From Steinernema hermaphroditum (Eukaryota > Nematoda > Chromadorea > Rhabditida > Steinernematidae), in the NCBI GenBank assembly GCA_030435675.1, contig CM059624.1, positions 10,750,769 to 10,814,768 of the forward strand: 64,000 nt of DNA, read 5' to 3'. A model generated the notes under the pieces. It worked only from the letters and a program-made list of their open reading frames with translations. It did no database searches and was not told where the DNA came from. Positions 23,044 through 35,026 of the stretch are shown here, piece after piece; position 1 is the stretch's first letter, and each line of letters begins with the position of its first letter. The position numbers and the translations under genes were made by a program.

Positions 23044-23888
23044 TTAAGGTATCCTCAGAAAGTTCGAGTAAACATCAAGTAAAAAATCGAGGTACCCCGG
23101 TGGAACCGTTACCTCGGCTTGGTCTGTTATATCCACATCTGCAGGCTTCGCTCTACAGCCGCAAGCCGCTTGACACCCAAAGTCTTTTGTGGTGTTAAAT
23201 GCGTTTTTCAAATTATTGCAACTGTCTGCATTCGAGACAGACGCGCATAGACAAATTGGGAGTCCCAATATACGTGACCGCAAGTGGTCAGTTTGCTCTG
23301 CGTTGCTTAACAACGAAACTCACAACGAAAGATCAGCTCGAATAGTGCAACCTCGAACATTAGGAAAATGCGGACAATACAGGTTCTACTCTACCGTCTG
23401 CAAGTCAAAACGGACCAACTTACAGTGTTCATCGTGGACTGGGCACTTTGCGACGGAAGCCTATTGATTGCCTCCTGGATGTTGTCGGCGACTGCTTTGA
23501 GCTTTTCATATATCTTAGGGCTGATCTTTCTAGCAGCCGATTCGAGGTCTTGTGGCGTGAACGTCCCTCTAAACTCATCCTCTTCTTCGTCGTAGGTTTC
23601 GTTGGCTATCTGCGAAACAGTTACGAGAATCGCGGTGTATTCGTTGAACTCGTTGTCAGTGAGGTCTTCGATGAAATCCATGGTTTCGTTCGGCCAAATC
23701 TCTAAAGATGGGGCGTGCTTGGCGCAAAAAGTTGTCTCACCCAAGAAGTTGTAGACGATCTCGTCGTCGAGGTACCACGACGGAATCCTCTCGTAGGTCG
23801 TCTTCGTTCCGTTTGCGTAGTACAATCCAAAAGTGATGCTTGGCAAGCAGAGAAGTGTGGCGAGGAAGGACAGCGACAGTGGATTCAT
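23044..23888 (-). CDS. Predicted secreted protein, Cys-containing C-terminus
   Basis: Exon 1 (23888-23424, 155 codons) starts with a signal peptide (PLSLSFLATLLCLPSITFG). An acidic, helix-prone region follows with several N-glycosylation sequons (NGT, NET twice) and a strong GTAAGT donor. The last exon ends with TAA at 23044 and is read in the frame giving LPICLCASVSNADSC, CQAACGCRAK and VPPGYLDFLLDVYSNFL. Its 5' junction is uncertain: the phase-compatible site is near 23295, and a small intermediate exon is possible. No domain was recognised. The conserved-looking Cys pattern suggests disulphides outside the cell. Confidence 0.6.
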
Positions 23889-24232
23889 GACGAGGGAGTG
23901 AGCGTTGCCAAGGTGCAGCAACACTTTCCACCATGCAGGTGGAGAACAGCGCAATCTACTCGTGTGACGCCTTATTGGTTTTTCTTCGAATGGACTACAA
24001 TGGGCACACGCGAACTGAGCTTTGATGCAATGAATCCATAGTGCAGATACATACTACGTGATACGATTAGACAACAGTGATACTGTATCCATTCCAGCGG
24101 TATTCCATCGACTGACTGCCAAAAACTCAACTGAAACGATAATGCAGGCAACTGCGGACAGAAATGTATTACGTTAAACTATTAACTATGTACAAACGAA
24201 ACGAAAACCCGTAGGGAAACAAGCTAAGGCAC

Positions 24233-27200
24233 TCAAAACTGCTGCGGATTGGGACAATCTTCTGTATCGTGAAGATCGAATTGGTCACAGTGATCGCAGA
24301 ATTTGCGAATCCATCCCTTCTTGGATTTCAACTTCTGCCCTTCGTCAGAGTCAAGCGAGGTTCTTGTATGATGCTGAATCTCATCAGGTCCAAGAGTCTG
24401 CGACGGACAATCCTCGGTGTCGTGCTGATCGAACTGCTCGCAGATGTCGCAGTACTTGCGGACAACCTTTTGTTCTCGCTTTTTCTTCTTTTTTTCGAAC
24501 TGGACTTCGAATCCTTCCTGCCCTAACGCATTGTTGATCTGTGAAATCTCCTCCATGAGCTTCTCAATCTTGTGCTGTTGAGTTGCGATGATTGATTTTG
24601 AAAATTCCACCTGCAAACAGCAATTGTAATTCAGAAAATGCAGCAGTTGAGAAAAACCTGATTCTCAAGTTCCAGAATTTGCTCGTTATCACTTTTTTTC
24701 ATCTTGGCTTCGAGTAACTCTTTTTCTAGCAGCGCAATGCGGGACAGGTTTTCTTTCTCTTTACGTTCTCGCATGTCATCTGTTTCGAGGAATAAATCGC
24801 TGAAGCACAATAGGTGACATACTGAACAAAGTTACCAAACAACGTACATCTTCTGACTTAAATCTGCCTTGAGCGCAGCCTTCTCCAGGGAAAGAGCCTC
24901 GATTTGCCCCTTAAGTTCATCCAAGGATCCAACAGCAAGACTGGCCATGCGGATCTAAACGAAAAACGATATACCATTAAAATCCAAAATAAACACCAAC
25001 CGCTGATTCTTCCTCCTTCTTCTTTATGTCCTCATTCATCTTCCTCATGAACTCTTGAAGCATCTTCGTTTGTTGCCGCTCAGACTGAATCACTTGATCT
25101 CGGTGAGTGATTGCAGAATTGAGGCGGTCAACGGCCTCTTGGAGTTCATCCTTTTCCTTTACCAGCCGTGAAGTATCTCCATCCAACTGTGCTTGCAGCT
25201 CAGCACGTAGTGCCTCACTAGTTTCGCAGCGCTTGATCAATTCCAATTTCTCATTTGCTTCATCCGACAACTTTCGCTCGAGAAGAACACACTTTTCCAT
25301 TGCTTTGGCATAATCAGAGCTAAGGCCTTGCGTCCGGTTGGCATGCGTCTCGATTTCATCTTTCTGTTGTTCGATGAGCTCTTGAAGCATCTTCGTTTGC
25401 TGCCGCTCGGATTGAATCACCTGATCTTGCTGAGTGACTGCAGAATTTAGGCGGTCAACGGCCTTCTGGATTTCATCCTTTTCTTTTACCAGCTGTGAAG
25501 TATCTCCATCTAGTTGGGCTTGCAGCTCAGCACGTAGTGCCTCACTAGTTTCGCAGCGCTTGATCAATTCCAATTTCTCATTTGCTTCATCAGACAACTT
25601 TGCCTCGAGAAGAACACACTTTTCCATTGCTTGAGCATAATCAGAGCTGAGGCCTTGGGTCCGGTTGACATGCGTCTCAATTTCATTTTTCTGTTCTTCG
25701 GTGAGCTCTTGAAGCATCTTCGTTTGCTGCCGCTCGGATTGAATCGCCTGATCTTGCTGAGTAACTGCAGAATTTAGGCGGTCAACGGCCTTCTGGAGTT
25801 CATCCTTTTCTTTTACCAGCTGTGAAGTATCTCCATCTAGTTGGGCTTGCAGCTCAGCACGTAGTGCCTCACTAGTTTCACAGCGCTTGATCAATTCCAA
25901 TTTCTCATTTGCTTCATCAGACAACTTTGCCTCGAGAAGAACACACTTTTCCATTGCTTCGGCATAATCAGAGCTAAGGCCTTGCGTCCGGTTGGCATGC
26001 GTCTCGATTTCATTTTTCTGTTGTTCGATGAGCTCTTGAAGCATCTTCGTTTGCTGCCGCTCGGATTGAATCGCCTGATCTTGCTGAGTGACTGCAGAAT
26101 TTAGGCGGTCAACGGCCTTCTGGAGTTCATCCTTTTCTTTTACCAGCTGTGAAGTATCTCCATCTAGTTGGGCTTGCAGCTCAGCACGTCGTGCCTCACT
26201 AGTTTCGCAGCGCTTGATCAATTCCAATTTCTCATTTGCTTCATCCGACAACTTTCGCTCGAGAAGAACACACTTTTCCATTGCTTCGGCATAATCAGAG
26301 CTAAGGCCTTGCGTCCGGTTGGCATGCGTCTCGATTTCATTTTTCTGTTGTTCGATGAGCTTTTGAAGCATCTTCGTTTGCTGCCGCTCGGATTGAATCG
26401 CCTGATCTTGCTGAGTGACTGCAGAATTTAGGCGGTCAACGGCCTCCTGGAGTTCATCCTTTTCCTTTACCAGCTGTGAAGTATCTCCATCCAGCTGTGC
26501 TTGCAGATCAGCACGTAGTGCCTCAGTAGTTTCGCAGCGCTTAATCAATTTCAATTTCTCATTTGCTTCATCCGACAAATTTGCCTCGAGAAGCACACAC
26601 TGTTCCATTGCTTGGGCATAATCAGATCCGAGGCTTTGCATCTGGTTGATATGCGACTCGATTTCATTTTTCTGTTGTTCGATCTGGTTTCGAAGTTCTT
26701 CTATCTCCTCATTACTTGCCTAAAATTCGAACAATTAACAAATCAAATAATTAACGTTCCCGCAATTTACGATTCGAATCAAGCAGATCCCCCTAACCCT
26801 ATTCCCCGCCTTTACACTCTCGATCCCGTTTTCTCTTCGCTCGACAGGTGCCCGATATCTACGCTCTCGCCAATCAATCAGACGAAACAAGATGACCTTG
26901 AGTAAGTCGCATGCATGCGTTTCAATCTCTCTTTATTTGCGGTGTATATATATGTCGTATCGTTGGCATAAACAAGCTCGGGTATACATATAGTGGCAAG
27001 AAAATGCTTCTAGAGCTTCTAGAATTTCAAAAGGAAATGCGAATCGGTGAGTATTACGAATCGTAAAGTGGCAGAATCAAGCGCGACCCTCATGTAAACC
27101 CTCAAACCTTGTTAAAAGTGAAATCTCTGAACATGACCATGGACAAACCAGTAAATAACCCCGAATTTTTGCGCTTTTTCTTATCTTTGCGCTTCTTAGA

Positions 27201-28621
27201 TCCCTTTTGACTACTAGCTTCTGAATCAGTTTCAGCAGGAGTCATCACCTCAGGTATGTCGATTTCGATCGATTCTTTGCTCTTCAATTCATTAAGTTGA
27301 GATTCCAATTCCGCCAGTCGCGCTTCTGTTGTGGCTCTTTCCTCTTCTAATGTGAATGTCAGCTCTTCCAACGCTGCCGACTTTTTCAATAGTTCATTTG
27401 TTAGCCGACTGACTTCAGCTTCGAGCTCCTTCACGCGTTCGTCGCTTGTGCTGGATGTGGTGGAGGACGGCGACATGCATTTCATCCCGCTTAGACGAGC
27501 AATCTCCACTTGATCGGCTTCACGCTCGTGTAGAAGCCTGTCTATATGGTTTTCTTTTTCCTTCAATGATTCTTGGAGTGTCTTGATCGTTTTGTCGTAC
27601 GAATTTCCAATGTTCAGGTTTACATTCGGTTTCTGAACACATCGATAAAGTACTGAATGATGCGAACTCCTATGAATACCCTGACAATCTTCGGTGTGAA
27701 GATTCGTGATGAAGCAACACTTGAAGCACCGATGGAGGCAAGCGACTCCCGCGATCCGGAACGCTGGAGTCCACTCTGGCGCAAAACGGATGTTTTGTTG
27801 TGTCGCACAGCGAAATGACTCGGCCCAGTGGTGGGCGCTTTGGTCACTTTTGATGCCAGGATGAAGAGCCCCTTTGGCTGATCACACTCGAAGTATCGTT
27901 TGCCCTGAAATTTTTTTCTTATAACAGAGAAGAACAGAGCGAAAGGTCTAATCACCTGTACAGATCCATCGTTCTTGCCGACTCCACTTGTGAGCTCTAT
28001 ACCGGCCCACAGACCAGCGGCAAACTCAGTTTCGCCGATAAATCTGCAAATGCCGGCTTTTCCGCTGCCGGCGAGCACACGGTCGCCGATGTCAAAGCCG
28101 CACTGAGCGGCGTATTCACTAACTGGCGCTGCACGGGGCATGGACGGTGAAGCGGCCACCGACCGTATAGATTGACCACCTGCAATAAAAAATAACAGAC
28201 TGAGGCAGACCAGACAAAGAGACTTACTATTCGTTCGGCGGAGCATGCGGACAGCAAATGGATCTGAAAAGGGAAACCATTAGTTAGCGGAACGACAGGA
28301 AAAGCGGTAGAAAAGAAGAGAACGCAAGGAGATATCGCGACCTTAGCCGGAACTTTCGGAAAAAAAAGTAGTTTCAACGATTTAGGTCAGAACAGTGCGC
28401 TATGAAAGTTCTTTCCGATGTTTTCAGACAAAAAGTTCCTGAGAAAATGAAAGTGGCAAAAGAGAGGTCCTATGGAAGGACACATGAGATAAGAAAAGCG
28501 TTGTCTGTACCGCATCAGAATCAGGGCGGCATTCTGAAAAACCGGAGCGAGAGCGGTCGGTTGGCGAGGGAGAGGCGCCATCGACGCTCGTGGTGGGATT
28601 CAGCAAACCGGGGAGCTTCAT
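24233..28621 (-). CDS. clip-1: CLIP-170-type microtubule plus-end protein
   Basis: Nine exons in transcript order: 28621-28543, 28263-28228, 28179-27956, 27904-27680, 27632-27108, 26719-25001, 24954-24848, 24799-24658, 24610-24233, giving 1144 aa. There is one CAP-Gly domain (residues 68 to about 133) with the diagnostic GKNDG at 106-110, which binds tubulin and EB C-terminal tails. A Ser/Arg-rich linker follows, then a long coiled coil (about 210-1020), mostly one 1719-nt exon of tandem repeats. The C-terminus has two CX2CX5HX4C zinc knuckles (C1073, C1076, H1082, C1087 and C1124, C1127, H1133, C1138), each reading CDxCxQFDxHDTEDCP. Human CLIP-170 has two CAP-Gly domains; one is usual in nematodes. 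The first exon is less sure: if absent, translation would start at 28246. In the cell it should track growing microtubule ends and recruit dynein regulators through the knuckles. Confidence 0.85.
25010..26645 (-). repeat. Five tandem 327-bp repeats within the CLIP coiled coil
   Basis: The block recurs every 327 bp (109 codons). Its anchor GTTGGCATGCGTCTCG-like sequence appears near 25338, 25665, 25993 and 26320, with a diverged copy at 26647. Neighbouring copies differ at few positions. Each encodes LSSDYAxAMEKCVLLE, LIKRCETSEALRAEL and VDRLNSAVTQQDQ. Because 109 = 15x7 + 4, each unit carries one four-residue stutter in the heptad pattern. Confidence 0.9.
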
Positions 28622-30668
28622 GTGTGGTACTTGCGAGCGAGGAGCGTCCCACGTTGCGATCATCTTCTTCCAGAAAATCGGGGAAAATTCAGTGAAATAT
28701 GAGTGAGTCGAGGGAAATCCGTGAGGAAGAGGTCAGCCATCGATTCGCGGCCGAATAGGAACAAAAGAATTAGTGCTTATCCTAGGTTAGTACACCGTGA
28801 CAATGTCGGAGAATTTTAACTCATTTTGAACACCAGAGTTGCCTCAAACAATATGTACAGAATTGTTTTACGGCCTCCGAAAAGTGTACAGATCACGACA
28901 TAGTTTTTGTCAATATTTGAGAAGAGAAACGGATCTATAAAACATCTGTTTCCATGGGAAAGACGCACTCACTCCTAAGTGCCGAATATGGAGAAGAGCC
29001 CGAACCGAACCGAACCGATGAAACAAAGAAGATTCGAATAGGGCGCCACTACCCGCCAATATTTAAATATTTTATACGGTGGTGGGAACAAAGAAACAGA
29101 AAACTGATAAGGCAATGGGTGAATCAATGGGCAGTTTCTCGCTAATTTTCAACGTTTTTCAAAAACTATCACTTGGAACTTTCCAAAAACGCGACGTTCT
29201 TGTCCATTTTTGCTTCGGAAAACAGCGAAAAATATCAAAATGCTCAACATTGAGCAATTTGTTGACGTTTTCAAGGCCCAGGACACAGCGGCAACGCGAT
29301 GCTGGCAAGCATAAAACTTGAGAAAACAGCTGCTTCCAAGCGACGAACGAACGAACTTTACGACACACTGCTCGGCTCCAAGTCTGCGAATAAACAAAAA
29401 CGATCGCCACAGCGCAGAATTGAAACGTTTTGGCGCGTGACTTGTGGTTAGGTAAGACAATTTGTAGAAGATCTCATCAGCAGAAGTGACATTCGGGAGT
29501 CGCGAGATTATTACGAGCGCGCCGACCTCTCATCTTCGCCTCTCGCGACCTTGCACTGCCTAACCGCCGGCTGGTGTGACAATTAGCGACGTAAAAATTC
29601 CGACGATCTACAGAGGAGAATCGTTCTTTCGCACTTGCGTCGCCGCGCCCGAGTCGAATTGATCGGCGAAGCTCCTAGCGGCTCCCGACGGACGACGGAC
29701 TTCACCGTAACGCAAACAAGATCGCGACAAATGTTGTCGCGCATTGGATTACAAGGCGCCGATCAGTTGCGTCCGAGTTCCGTCTGTCCATCATTCGCTA
29801 TTAATGATCGTCTTATGAGTCGCCAATGAGTTTCTCGAGATGGCCGCCGGCGAAACGGGTTCGCCGATTCGCCGCACACAAACAAAACGCTCTGTTTCGA
29901 CGACTTTTGACGGGACCACACCCGGGTAAGGCGCTTTTTGAAACGCTGTTGGGTCCTTGTTGTGACGCCTGCGCAAGGCCAGATTGTAAGTTAACTATTG
30001 TAATCTGGACAGATTGGTCCGGATTGGATCATTTTTTATACTTCGAATCAACTATTTTTTCATATAATCGAATGAGTCTTTATTTTAAAATCTAACATAC
30101 TCTAAACTTTGAAATCGTAGGTTTTGATCCATTTTAAAACAAACGACCCCGAGCTCCTCGGGAAGGCGGTGCCCTGTCTCGCGGCTATAGGCTCGGTGAC
30201 CTCCTTGGACTACACACTGACGGGATGACGCCGGGATGATGAAGGCGCGCCAGGGCGAAGGCCTCCGGGTTCCGAAGCCCGTCGACGTCGCCGATATCCC
30301 TGGGGCAATTGGATATTTCTGATTTACAGCGTTGATTGTGGAAACATATTGATTGTGGAAACCGACCGAGGAAAAACCAGCGCATTGATCGTGTATTCCT
30401 TTGTAAGTTTGAAGCAACGAACGAGGAAGTCAAAGAGCGATTTCGATTACACTCAACGAACTGACAGTTGCTTTGAAAGTGAGGAAGATCCTTGGCAATA
30501 TGAGAATTTGAAACACCTTTTGGATTTTCGTGGTTTTGAGATATCCACCACTTAGTTTAATTGGAAAACATTCCATGAGTGGAATATGTCCAATTCTGAG
30601 TATTTAAAGAATTCAATTAGGAAAATGGCATCTTGAGTCGTACAGATTATGACATTATCGGATAAAGA
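28622..30668. other. Intergenic region with GC-rich patches
   Basis: Probable promoter region of the CLIP gene on its left side. The stretch 29500-29990 is markedly GC-rich, with overlapping frames on both strands and one GTAAGG donor-like site (29928), but no exon chain could be built. A short frame at 28954-29145 (63 aa, starting MGK) has no support. Confidence 0.45.
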
Positions 30669-31481
30669 ATGATTAGATCTGACGCACCTCTTGGCCTATC
30701 CGATTTCCCTCAGAAGCATCGCAAAAGAAAGCGCGATGCGACAAAAGCATTTGTTTGGTCACATAAATACAGCCAAGACTGCATTACTGTCATAGCTGAG
30801 ACGCACACGAGAATGGCTTTCATGGAACAAACGATAAGCGAAATCTGTCAGCAAGCGCAGTCCGGCGACATAAGACTGAATATCATCAGCATCCTCAGAT
30901 TCCTGCAAGAAACGCGACTCTCAGAAGCAGTAAGCCGAACCGAATACTTTGGAATTCTCTTGAGCTATACACAGCGCCCTGTCGATGATTTTCAAGAAAT
31001 CATCCGCGATACCGCCGCCTTTGTGGCCAATACAATCCACGAAATGCACTTTTACAGCCTTCCCTTGACTTACATAGGCAAAGTCACTGTACTTCATTTC
31101 ACGACGGTCGATAAGATGCTTTCGCTCACAAAGGAACGCGCGAAATGGGAGTTGGATAATCTGCAAAATGAAGTTGACGAACTGAGAAGGAAGCTAGTTG
31201 AGGAAAGGCGGGAGAGGGCCCTAGTAGAGGGCCGTTGCATACGCTTGGAACAGGAGTTTGACAGAGAGAAGTTCAGACCCACGCGAGAACTGGTGCGCTC
31301 TTTGTTCAGGTCGGACAGCGAAAGCTGTGACAGCGAGGTGTTCTTCGACGCCTCCGACAGTCCCTTCGAGAACAGAGGGGCGTGTGACAGTGAAAGCGAG
31401 GTGGAAAATACGGTACGTTCTCCGTTTTGGGGTCCACACTGGTTCAACGACTCTAGCACAAAGAGTTATGATATTCGTTAA
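30669..31481 (+). CDS. Unassigned intronless gene with coiled coil
   Basis: A single 270-codon frame. The N-terminus is basic (HRKRKRDATK, possibly nuclear). Residues 45-150 look helical and mixed. About 155-205 is a heptad-like coiled coil (ELDNLQNEVDELRRKLVEER). The C-terminus is acidic and Ser-rich (FRSDSESCDSEVFFDASDS). No known domain was recognised. An AATAAA follows 37 bp after the stop, and a TATTTAAAG box lies about 65 bp before the start, which supports a real transcript. Base composition matches the neighbouring genes. It could be a young or fast-evolving gene, or a retrocopy since it lacks introns. Confidence 0.65.
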   Translation: MIRSDAPLGLSDFPQKHRKRKRDATKAFVWSHKYSQDCITVIAETHTRMAFMEQTISEICQQAQSGDIRLNIISILRFLQETRLSEAVSRTEYFGILLSYTQRPVDDFQEIIRDTAAFVANTIHEMHFYSLPLTYIGKVTVLHFTTVDKMLSLTKERAKWELDNLQNEVDELRRKLVEERRERALVEGRCIRLEQEFDREKFRPTRELVRSLFRSDSESCDSEVFFDASDSPFENRGACDSESEVENTVRSPFWGPHWFNDSSTKSYDIR

Positions 31482-31517
31482 ATATTTTTATTTTTGTATT
31501 TGCTCTATCCGATTGTT

Positions 31518-31523
31518 AATAAA
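31518..31523 (+). promoter_or_regulatory. Polyadenylation signal
   Basis: AATAAA shortly after the stop of the 30669-31481 gene. Confidence 0.65.
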
Positions 31524-32819
31524 TATTCCCTCTGTCGATGCTGTGCTCTTGGGTGACAACATACAATAATTTTCAGTCACGTGGTCCCTCTGAACCTCTC
31601 GGAAAAGGGGGCTCCTCGCTTGGGAAACAGTGTTCATCTCCTTCTGTGGATTCAAGGCGATGATAGTCGACGCGGAGTCCCGAGAAGAAAAGACGGCGTC
31701 TAATGAGAAAGACGATCTGTCGATCCGCTCAGACGCCAGTAGATTATAAGTCTTTCACTGGCGGATATCAATGGGTCAAATATGCACCTAAAGAGCGTTT
31801 GGTAGTCGACAAACGTTTGTCACAACTTCCATCGATATGCTAATGCTCCGAAGTGTAATGAGCCATACGAACCACAGCTTCTGCTTGACGGAAAGTAATT
31901 GAAGGTATAATGAATTTATGCTCAATGAACACACTCCAGTTCACAACTAATCCGCTTTCTCAATAAATTGCTTTGTTCGTTGGTTTTTGGCGAACGCTCT
32001 TTTTCTCGGTGGCGTCAGTTTTACCCTCTTTTCATCTATTCATATAGATTCTATGATAGGCCCTAGCTACTATGCTCTATACTCTCTCTCATAGGTAAGG
32101 AAATAGATGTTCGTTTTTGTCCGTACTTTTTTTATACTGGCTATAAAAAGAGCTATAACTCACTTTGTTTATGTCGCAATATGGAACAAAGATCTGCCCC
32201 AAGTAGAGTTGAGGATAAACTCTAAAGTAGACTTTTAAGAAGTGCACTCTTTGGTAATTCTGTGATGTTAGTCAGGTGTACAATCATGTATTTGTCAGCT
32301 TGGAATGAAACGCACTCGCGTATAATTAAATCCGTAACTGAACACACGTTTGTTTTTCTCACTGAATGCTTGTTCTTCGTCCTTACCTCGCCCCTTACCA
32401 CGTCTTCGAGTGGCTGAATTGGTTGAATTGTTGTGAAGTAAGCGTGAATGTTGGATCTGAGTTTGTTTCCGCTTGTTTTACGCTTGAAACTCGTATCAAA
32501 AACTCCTTGGAAACATTATATTTTATCTTAGTTTTCGGACAGGGTTGGACTAGACCTGATTGCCTAATAGGGCCCTCAAAACAAAATATATATATGAACT
32601 AAATTACAGAATTAAAAAGATGAGCCGCTTAAAAATCAACTTAAAAATCTCCTCAGAAACGTGAAACGGAAAAGGAAGAGATTTTAGGGGCATTGGAGTT
32701 CTATTTTTTTTAGTTTTATTATTTTGCGAATCAAAGGTTTCGGTTCTTTCATTTGTGCCCCCAGCGATCGGTCAGGTCGTCCACTCGCTCTCTCTGAGGC
32801 TATCTGAGCCGAATGAGTT
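31524..32819. other. Intergenic region, nothing recognised
   Basis: AT-rich sequence without a supported gene; the 32366-32602 frame has no family or splice support. Confidence 0.5.
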
Positions 32820-33521
32820 AAAGGGACCCGGTCATGGATAAAAAAACTTCTTCAAATCTTCTGAAAATTTGTACACCCCTGTTTTCGGGGTTGCTGAACA
32901 CGATGGTGAAGTCGGTTTCTCGGAAAACATGATAGTTTCTGAGAAATAGCAAAAAATAGACAAAAAACCTCGTGCAAACTTTGCCTTCAAGCGCAAGGCA
33001 GAGTTCGCGGTTCGTTCCGAAAACGTTTCAGCCCCTTGTTTTAGAGGCTGCCCAACATCATGCTGAAATCAGTTTGTCAAAATTCCCAGTAGTTTTCAAG
33101 AAACGGACCTTAGGATCCACACAGTTTTGCTGTCCAATTCTCGGTGTGTCGGTCCCGAAACGACTTGCATGACGGACACGACCGTAGTTCCCGCGTTTTC
33201 TACGCACTTATCCAATCTAGGCGCGCCTGGGCTCATTCGACTCGCCAGAAGCTGCTGAGCAAAATGTTCCCAAGCGCGGAGCTGGTCGTCACCTATTTCG
33301 GCCAAAAAGAACGAAAATATTGCGCAACTCGTGCCGCGCCGGATAGATCGTGTCGGGACCAACGGTAAAACACATTCTGAATCCTAAGGTCCGTTTCTTG
33401 AAAACTACTGGGTTTTTTGGGAAACCGACTTCACCACCGTGCTCAGCGACCCCGAAAACAGGGGGACAAAAATTTTCAGGCGATTTATAAAACTTTTTTT
33501 ATCCATGACCGGGTCCCTTTA
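32820..33521. repeat. Foldback element (long imperfect inverted repeat)
   Basis: The left arm (about 32820-32945) begins AAAGGGACCCGGTCATGG and continues through CTGTTTTCGGGG and GTGAAGTCGGTTTC. The reverse complement of about 33363-33521 reads the same way from its end. A third, direct copy of the inner part (CCCAGTAGTTTTCAAG, then AAACGGACCTTAGGAT) lies at about 33060-33120. The outer ends are sharp. Non-autonomous MITE-like or foldback origin is likely; no coding sequence was seen. Confidence 0.7.
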
Positions 33522-34075
33522 AGTGAGCGGTTGTTCTCGGCCGTCGTTGTTGGCGCAATGATCGCCCGGCTCCCAGAAGGCCTGGAACACCCGGGAGCCG
33601 TAGTTCCACCGTCTCGCCAAAAGCCCGTAACGACCGCCCAACTCTACCCGCGCCGCCAGAGAAGCCGAAAAAGCGTTGCAACTCTGAAGTCCGCGCGGCC
33701 AGCCGAACCGAAGATGACTCTCCGCTCCGTTGGCTGAGCTCCACCGCCGCGCCACTTCCGGAATCAGCTCTTCACGACTTCGATGCCCGCGCAAACTAAT
33801 GGGAACGCTGCATTCTATTCGGATTCGTCTGCTCCACCGAAATCAGAAGAAAATCAGCGACCACGGTGTGACTATGTTCTTCTTTGTGCATATATGAGAC
33901 GTCCTTCACGGCGTAAGCCGTTGATTCGGGAAGATAAATCGTGCGAATCAAAGGCATTGCACGACACCGAAAATAGATAAACAGAGGATGTCTGGCAGAC
34001 TTCATCCCTGACGCGACGTTGATGTCGAAACAGTCGTAGACGGCGCACTTCACGGGGCATCTGGGAATCAGCCGG
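33522..34075. repeat. Dispersed repeat family R1, copy a (longest)
   Basis: Starts GTGAGCGGTTGTTCTCGG, includes TTGTTGGCGCAATGATCGCC and GGGAGCCGTAGTTCCACC, and ends with the complement of CAGATGCCCCGTGAAG. Parts of it recur near 38040, 43082, 45002, 48520, 49430, 52385 and 62200. On the minus strand the right part reads CPVKCAVYDCFDIN, a Cys-containing segment that also recurs in the 45-kb copy; a former coding region is possible. Confidence 0.65.
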
Positions 34076-35026
34076 GTAGATCTCTCAGATTAATGAACGC
34101 GAGTAAATTAGCGAAGGTATTCTGCGAGAGACTAACGAGCGTTTTGTTCTTCGTGTCTTGTGTTAGAGTCTTGCGTCGCGCCTCTTCATGTATCACTAGA
34201 TAGCTGAAAAGCTGCAAATGCATATAGCGGTTGTAAACAAACTGTAACTGTGGTTGACCAGCTTACACTATTTACACTATCCCGAAACTAAGAATCGGAA
34301 TTAAGCCGTAAAAAACGTCTGAGAAGCAGTATCACATACTTGTCACCAATAGCGTTCGGTCACGTTGGAAATACGACTCCACAGTGTTCTAGGCCATCAA
34401 TGTGCCGGGAAAGATGGCCGAGAACGATCGTTCATTCAAACAATTTCTGAGAGAGCGAACGGATAAGCCGACTATGACCGACACACAAAAATCAGTGCAG
34501 GCTTTCTTATATCCGATTACTGTGAGTAGCTTGTGCAGTTCTCAAGTCAATTGGACACTGCGCTTAATGAATGCCCCAGCTCAACGCATAAAATTAATAG
34601 CATGAATAAATTCTACTCGTTTGTTCCATCTCGCTTAGAACAATGAGATTCATTAAGGACACCTATGGAGACGCTGTCTGCTCCCATTTTCACTGACATT
34701 ACTGAATTCTATCTAGTTCGAGGTTTTTGGCCTTACTTGGCCTTTTGGCCTTCTACTACATTTCATAAACAAGTAGTTACTCCCGCTACACTACGTGTTT
34801 AGAGGATGTGATAGCAACGTACTTTCACGTACTTTTGACTCCTGAATAGGAACTGTTTCGTACATTTGAGCGTTTTCTAGTCAACTAATTTCTAAAACGT
34901 TTAATGATATCAAAGTATCATTAACGTACATGGCTAATTAATCACGTGTTTCGCCTTTCTTCGTGGTTCACGTTAAGAGCATTGTACAAAGTTCCCTGTT
35001 TAGAGGATAGTCGTACTTCTCTCGGG
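34076..35026. other. Intergenic region, promoter side of array member 5
   Basis: AT-rich; no exon or RNA gene recognised. Confidence 0.5.

Noticed and set aside
25107..26621. Series of plus-strand frames at 327-bp spacing
   Set aside because: Antisense shadows of the CLIP coiled-coil repeats.
28954..29145. 63-codon frame beginning MGK, a possible myristoylated peptide
   Set aside because: No upstream or downstream gene signals and no similarity; short frames are expected by chance.
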